DNA from: Termitidicoccus mucosus
GTDB taxonomy: Bacteria > Verrucomicrobiota > Verrucomicrobiia > Opitutales > Opitutaceae
NCBI RefSeq assembly: GCF_038725785.1
Contig: NZ_CP109796.1
Coordinates: 3,410,001-3,474,000, forward strand
Direction: 5' to 3'
Length of the DNA: 64,000 bases
In this document: positions 61,141-64,000 of the stretch, in pieces
Position numbering within the stretch: position 1 is the first letter of the stretch
Layout of the letters: each line of letters begins with the position of its first letter
Notes under the pieces: generated by a model
Database searches by the model: none
What the model saw: only the letters and a program-made list of their open reading frames with translations
What the model was told of the DNA's origin: nothing
Translations under genes and position numbers: made by a program

Positions 61141-61219
61141 GGAGGGCCGAGCTCCTGCGAGGCCGTCACGGTTGGATGCCATGTTTTTCGGCGACGGCCT
61201 CGCAGGAGCTCGGCCCTCC
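61141..61219. repeat. Perfect 27-bp inverted repeat between convergent genes
   Basis: 61141-61167 (starting GGAGGGCCGAGCTCCTGCGA) pairs without mismatch with 61193-61219 around a 25-base loop. It separates the transporter (+) from rimO (-) and could stop transcription both ways, but its repeat-like sequence points to the interspersed families. Confidence 0.7.
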
Positions 61220-61286
61220 AAAAGTCCAATTACCATTGGCGATTGGCATTACACCGCATCGGCGGCGGGCGGCGCGGATGGTTCCC

Positions 61287-62699
61287 TCACTGCGCCTGCT
61301 TTGCGATTTTATAGGCCGGCGGTTTTTCGCCGGGCGGAAGCGCCAGCAGGTCGTAATCGCGGCAATCGGTGATCCTCACCTCGGCGAATGCGCCCACGGG
61401 AAGCGTCTTGGGGACATACACGCGGCCGTCGATGTCGGGGGCGTCGGCCTCGCCGCGCGCGACGCCGGGCTCGTCGACCAGCACGCGCTGTGTCCGGCCC
61501 ACAAAGGAGCGGCTGACGCCGGCGGCGACTTCCTGTTGCAGCGCCATCACGCGGTGCCAGCGCGCGTCCTTGGTCTTGGCCGTGTGCTGCCCGTCCATTT
61601 TCGCGGCGCGCGTGCCCTCCTCCTGCGAATAGCGAAAGACGCCGAGCCGCTCGAACCGGGTCTCGCGGATGAATTCGCAGAGCTCGTCGACGTCGGCCTC
61701 GGTTTCGCCGGGAAAGCCGACGATGAAGGTGGTGCGGAGCGCGATGCCGGGGATGCCGGCGCGGATGCGCGTGACGAGGTCGCGGATGTGGGCCGACGAG
61801 GTCTCGCGCTTCATCGTGCCGAGCATGTGGTCGCTGATGTGCTGCAACGGCATGTCCACGTAGCGGGCGACTTTCGGGCATTCGGCGATGGTGCGGATGA
61901 GTTCGTCGCTCCAATGCGCGGGATGCGTGTAGAGCAGGCGTATCCAGAAATCGCCTTCGATGGCCTGGAGTTCGCGGATGAGCGTGGTGAGCGCGGAGCC
62001 GCGCGTGGAATCGACGGGCGTGCGCGGATTGGGGCGCTCGTCCCAGGTGTCCATGCCGAAAAAGGTGGTGTCCTGCGAGATGAGGTTGATCTCGCGCACG
62101 CCCTCGGCGACGAGGCGGCGCGCCTCGGCCACGACGCTCGCGACGGTGCGCGAGCGATGGCGCCCGCGGATTTGCGGGATGATGCAGAATGCGCAGGGGT
62201 GGTTGCAGCCCTCGGCGATTTTTATGTAGGCGTAGTGGCGCGGCGTGAGGCGGAAGCGCGGCGTGTCGTAGTCGGGGATGTAGGTGGAGCGCGGCGTGAC
62301 GAAGCTGCCGGGGGCGTCCTTGCGCCCGCGTTCCCGGGCGAAAATCTCCTCGATGATGGGGGCGACCTTGGTGACCTGGTCGAGGCCGATGAAGGCATCG
62401 ACCTCCGGCAGGGCGTGGGGGAGCTCCTTGGCGTAGCGTTGCGCCATGCAGCCGGCGACGATGAGCTTTTGGTCCTTGCGGCGTTTGCGCAGGCTGCGGT
62501 CCTGGTGCGAGGCGAGGATGGTGTTGATGGATTCCTCCTTCGACGAGTCGAGGAACGAGCAGGTGTTGACAATGACGACGTCGGCATTCCCGGCCTCGGG
62601 GATCACGGTCATGCCCGCGCGCTGGATGTGGCCGACCATGATCTCGCTATCGACGAGGTTCTTGGCGCAACCGAGGGAGATGAGGCTGACTTTGATCAT
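61287..62699 (-). CDS. rimO: Ribosomal protein S12 methylthiotransferase RimO
   Basis: A 470-residue radical-SAM enzyme. The N-terminal UPF0004 domain holds cluster cysteines C11 (ISLGCAKNLVDSE), C47 (VNTCSFLDSS) and C84 (VAGCMAQ). The radical-SAM cluster is C165, C169, C172 in CNHPCAFC. A C-terminal TRAM domain follows (VDEPGVARGEADAPDIDGRV). CAKNLVDSE and IPQIRGRHRSR are RimO-specific and separate it from MiaB. It thiomethylates an aspartate of ribosomal protein S12. The 32-residue basic protein gene ends 24 bases upstream on the same strand. Confidence 0.94.
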   Translation of the reverse strand: MIKVSLISLGCAKNLVDSEIMVGHIQRAGMTVIPEAGNADVVIVNTCSFLDSSKEESINTILASHQDRSLRKRRKDQKLIVAGCMAQRYAKELPHALPEVDAFIGLDQVTKVAPIIEEIFARERGRKDAPGSFVTPRSTYIPDYDTPRFRLTPRHYAYIKIAEGCNHPCAFCIIPQIRGRHRSRTVASVVAEARRLVAEGVREINLISQDTTFFGMDTWDERPNPRTPVDSTRGSALTTLIRELQAIEGDFWIRLLYTHPAHWSDELIRTIAECPKVARYVDMPLQHISDHMLGTMKRETSSAHIRDLVTRIRAGIPGIALRTTFIVGFPGETEADVDELCEFIRETRFERLGVFRYSQEEGTRAAKMDGQHTAKTKDARWHRVMALQQEVAAGVSRSFVGRTQRVLVDEPGVARGEADAPDIDGRVYVPKTLPVGAFAEVRITDCRDYDLLALPPGEKPPAYKIAKQAQ

Positions 62700-62723
62700 G
62701 GCTAAAGTTTGCTGGGAAGCGCG

Positions 62724-62822
62724 TTATTTTGCCTGGCGGCTTTCTTCGCGCTGGCGGCGCTTTCGCTTCAGGTAAGCGATGCGGCGTTTCTTTTTGATGA
62801 CCTTGTTGTATTGTTTGCCCAT
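62724..62822 (-). CDS. Small Lys/Arg-rich protein (32 residues) upstream of rimO
   Basis: The ATG at 62822 gives MGKQYNKVIKKKRRIAYLKR followed by a further basic run ending ESRQAK and a stop at 62724. Nearly half the residues are Lys or Arg. The composition is that of a ribosome- or RNA-associated peptide, and its position just before rimO fits a translation role. I believe similar short proteins are conserved in Verrucomicrobiota, but cannot check that here. Confidence 0.65.
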   Translation of the reverse strand: MGKQYNKVIKKKRRIAYLKRKRRQREESRQAK

Positions 62823-62989
62823 GGGTTGAAAGTGTGAAAGGAGGGAGAGTGAGGAAAGCCGGGCGGGGGAGTCAAGCGCGCGGTCGCGCCGTCTGGCGTC
62901 GGGCGGGCGATGCCGGCAAATGGCGCGAAGCGGCGGGCCGTCGCCTTTCCTTGGCCGGGACGCCGCCGCTCCGATGCCACGGATTCCAT

Positions 62990-64000
62990 TCATCCCGTCC
63001 GCTCCTGGATATATTCCTGCTTCAGGCCCAGTTCCTCCGGCGCGTGGAGCACGAGCATCTTCCGGCGAATGTCCGCCGGCACGTCCGCGGCGGTCAACTT
63101 CGACACGACCACCATCAACCCGATCGCGAGCGGCACGGTCCAGATGGCCGGTTGTTCGCACAGGATGCGCAGCAGCGGATGCCCCGCCCAGAAGGCGGCC
63201 AGGTCGATTTTTTTCAGGTCGCCCAGGTTGATGATGGTCGTGCACGCCAGCGCCGCGAGGCCGCCGCCCAGCATGCCGGCCGCCGCGCCTTTCATGGTCA
63301 TGCCGCGCCACCACACGCTCATGAAGAGCAGCGGGAAATAACTCGCCGCCGCGATGGCGAACGCCTGGCCGACCATGAAGTTGATCTGGAGCTGCTCGAC
63401 TTGCGTGCCGAGCAAAATGGACACGCCGCCGATGAGCACCGCCGAGAGCTTGAACATGCGCAGGCGCTGCTCCGCCGTCGAATGCGGATACAGCATCCGC
63501 CCGTAAACATCGTGCGCGAGCGCGCCGGTCATCGACACCAGCAGGCCGCTGAACGTGCTCATGAACGCCGCGAACGCCCCCGCGCACGTGATGCCGCTCA
63601 ACACCGAGCCGAGCATGCCGTAGCGCTCGTTCACGAGGCGCGGCAGCTCCAGCACGATCTTGTCGGGCCCCTTCGCGCCGCCCGCCGCGTAAAGCTCCGG
63701 CAGCAGATTGCGCCCGAGCACGCCGAAGACCGGCGGAAAAACATAAAACGCGCCGATCAATATCATCACCCACATGGTGGTGCGCCGCGCCGCCGCGCCG
63801 TTGGGGTTGGTGTAAAAGCGCACCAGGATATGCGGCAGCCCCGCCGTGCCGCACACCAGCGCGATGATGAGCGAGTAGGTATAGAGCAATGAATACGGCC
63901 GCACCTCCTCCGGCGACAGGCCGGCCGCGCGCGCGGCCTTCGTGGTGAGCGGCCCGAACGGGTTCAGCCACGCGGGGTCGGAGGGAGCGCCAGCCGCGGG
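62990..64000 (-). CDS. ActP-like sodium:solute symporter, 5' end beyond window
   Basis: The frame is open to the right edge (in-frame stretch NPFGPLTTKAARAAGLSPEE before VRPYSLLYTYS), so only the C-terminal ~336 residues are present. Markers of the acetate-permease branch of SSS are GTAGLPHILVRFYTNPNGAA, CAGAFAAFMSTFSGLLVSMT and FAIAAASYFPLLFMSVWWRG. A soluble tail follows (DIRRKMLVLHAPEELGLKQE). It likely imports acetate or another short monocarboxylate with sodium, which would suit a cell that deacetylates glycans, though that link is inference. Confidence 0.85.
   Translation of the reverse strand, partial: PAAGAPSDPAWLNPFGPLTTKAARAAGLSPEEVRPYSLLYTYSLIIALVCGTAGLPHILVRFYTNPNGAAARRTTMWVMILIGAFYVFPPVFGVLGRNLLPELYAAGGAKGPDKIVLELPRLVNERYGMLGSVLSGITCAGAFAAFMSTFSGLLVSMTGALAHDVYGRMLYPHSTAEQRLRMFKLSAVLIGGVSILLGTQVEQLQINFMVGQAFAIAAASYFPLLFMSVWWRGMTMKGAAAGMLGGGLAALACTTIINLGDLKKIDLAAFWAGHPLLRILCEQPAIWTVPLAIGLMVVVSKLTAADVPADIRRKMLVLHAPEELGLKQEYIQERTG

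Noticed and set aside
60339-62705. A 788-residue plus-strand frame across the transporter and rimO
   Set aside because: It covers two well-supported genes in other frames and has the composition of a frame shadow.

Overview
The window is about 64 kb of GC-rich DNA from what looks like a Verrucomicrobiota genome, most likely family Opitutaceae. This placement rests on gene content, not on a marker gene: LacI regulators mixed with heparinase II/III-type lyases, a sialate O-acetylesterase, GH88/GH1 enzymes and sodium:solute symporters, an autotransporter beside a TonB receptor with a carboxypeptidase-like N-terminal domain, a propeller-type histidine kinase, and many interspersed palindromic intergenic repeats. 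No rRNA, tRNA or CRISPR array was seen.

Region 1 (1-26.2 kb) is a chromosomal polysaccharide-use region. It holds two heparinase II/III-like secreted lyases (1285-3507 and 9983-12343, both minus), a UroD-like methyltransferase-fold protein, a LamG-type secreted protein, a sialate O-acetylesterase/SGNH fusion, a second SGNH esterase, a TonB receptor, a GH88/105-like unsaturated glucuronyl hydrolase, an alpha/alpha-toroid secreted protein, an SSS symporter, a GH1 beta-glucosidase, a FucP-like MFS transporter, a pyridoxal-kinase-like protein and three LacI regulators (one cut by the left edge). Four near-identical 13-bp operator-like palindromes (TGCAAC-GTTGCA type) lie in front of the two heparinase units, the LamG gene and the GH88 gene. 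They suggest one LacI regulon that cuts an acidic polysaccharide outside the cell and finishes the unsaturated products inside.

Region 2 (about 26.4-42.3 kb) looks like an integrated mobile element. A tyrosine recombinase sits at its left end, followed by bidirectional terminators, a MobF/TrwC-type relaxase-helicase broken by homopolymer frameshifts, a hairpin-rich candidate oriT and a DUF3102-like gene. Then comes an accessory operon on the minus strand (secreted protein, lipoprotein, O-antigen-ligase-like membrane protein, secreted protein, large secreted alpha/beta hydrolase). Next are an orphan HEENH protein, a small secreted protein and a Sel1-TonB fusion, the last two also frameshifted. 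A 13-bp direct repeat at 26378 and 42316 is a candidate pair of attachment sites.

Region 3 (42.4-64 kb) returns to chromosomal genes. It has an rlmM-like and a SpoU rRNA methyltransferase, a secreted helical-repeat protein, a secreted six-fold CxxCxGxG protein, an autotransporter and a TonB receptor. Divergent from the receptor is a propeller sensor kinase with its LuxR-type response regulator. An M20 peptidase, a BASS-like transporter, rimO, a 32-residue basic protein and an ActP-like symporter cut by the right edge complete it.

Intergenic spaces are filled with several families of long inverted repeats. In places these repeats have supplied the apparent N-termini of neighbouring genes.
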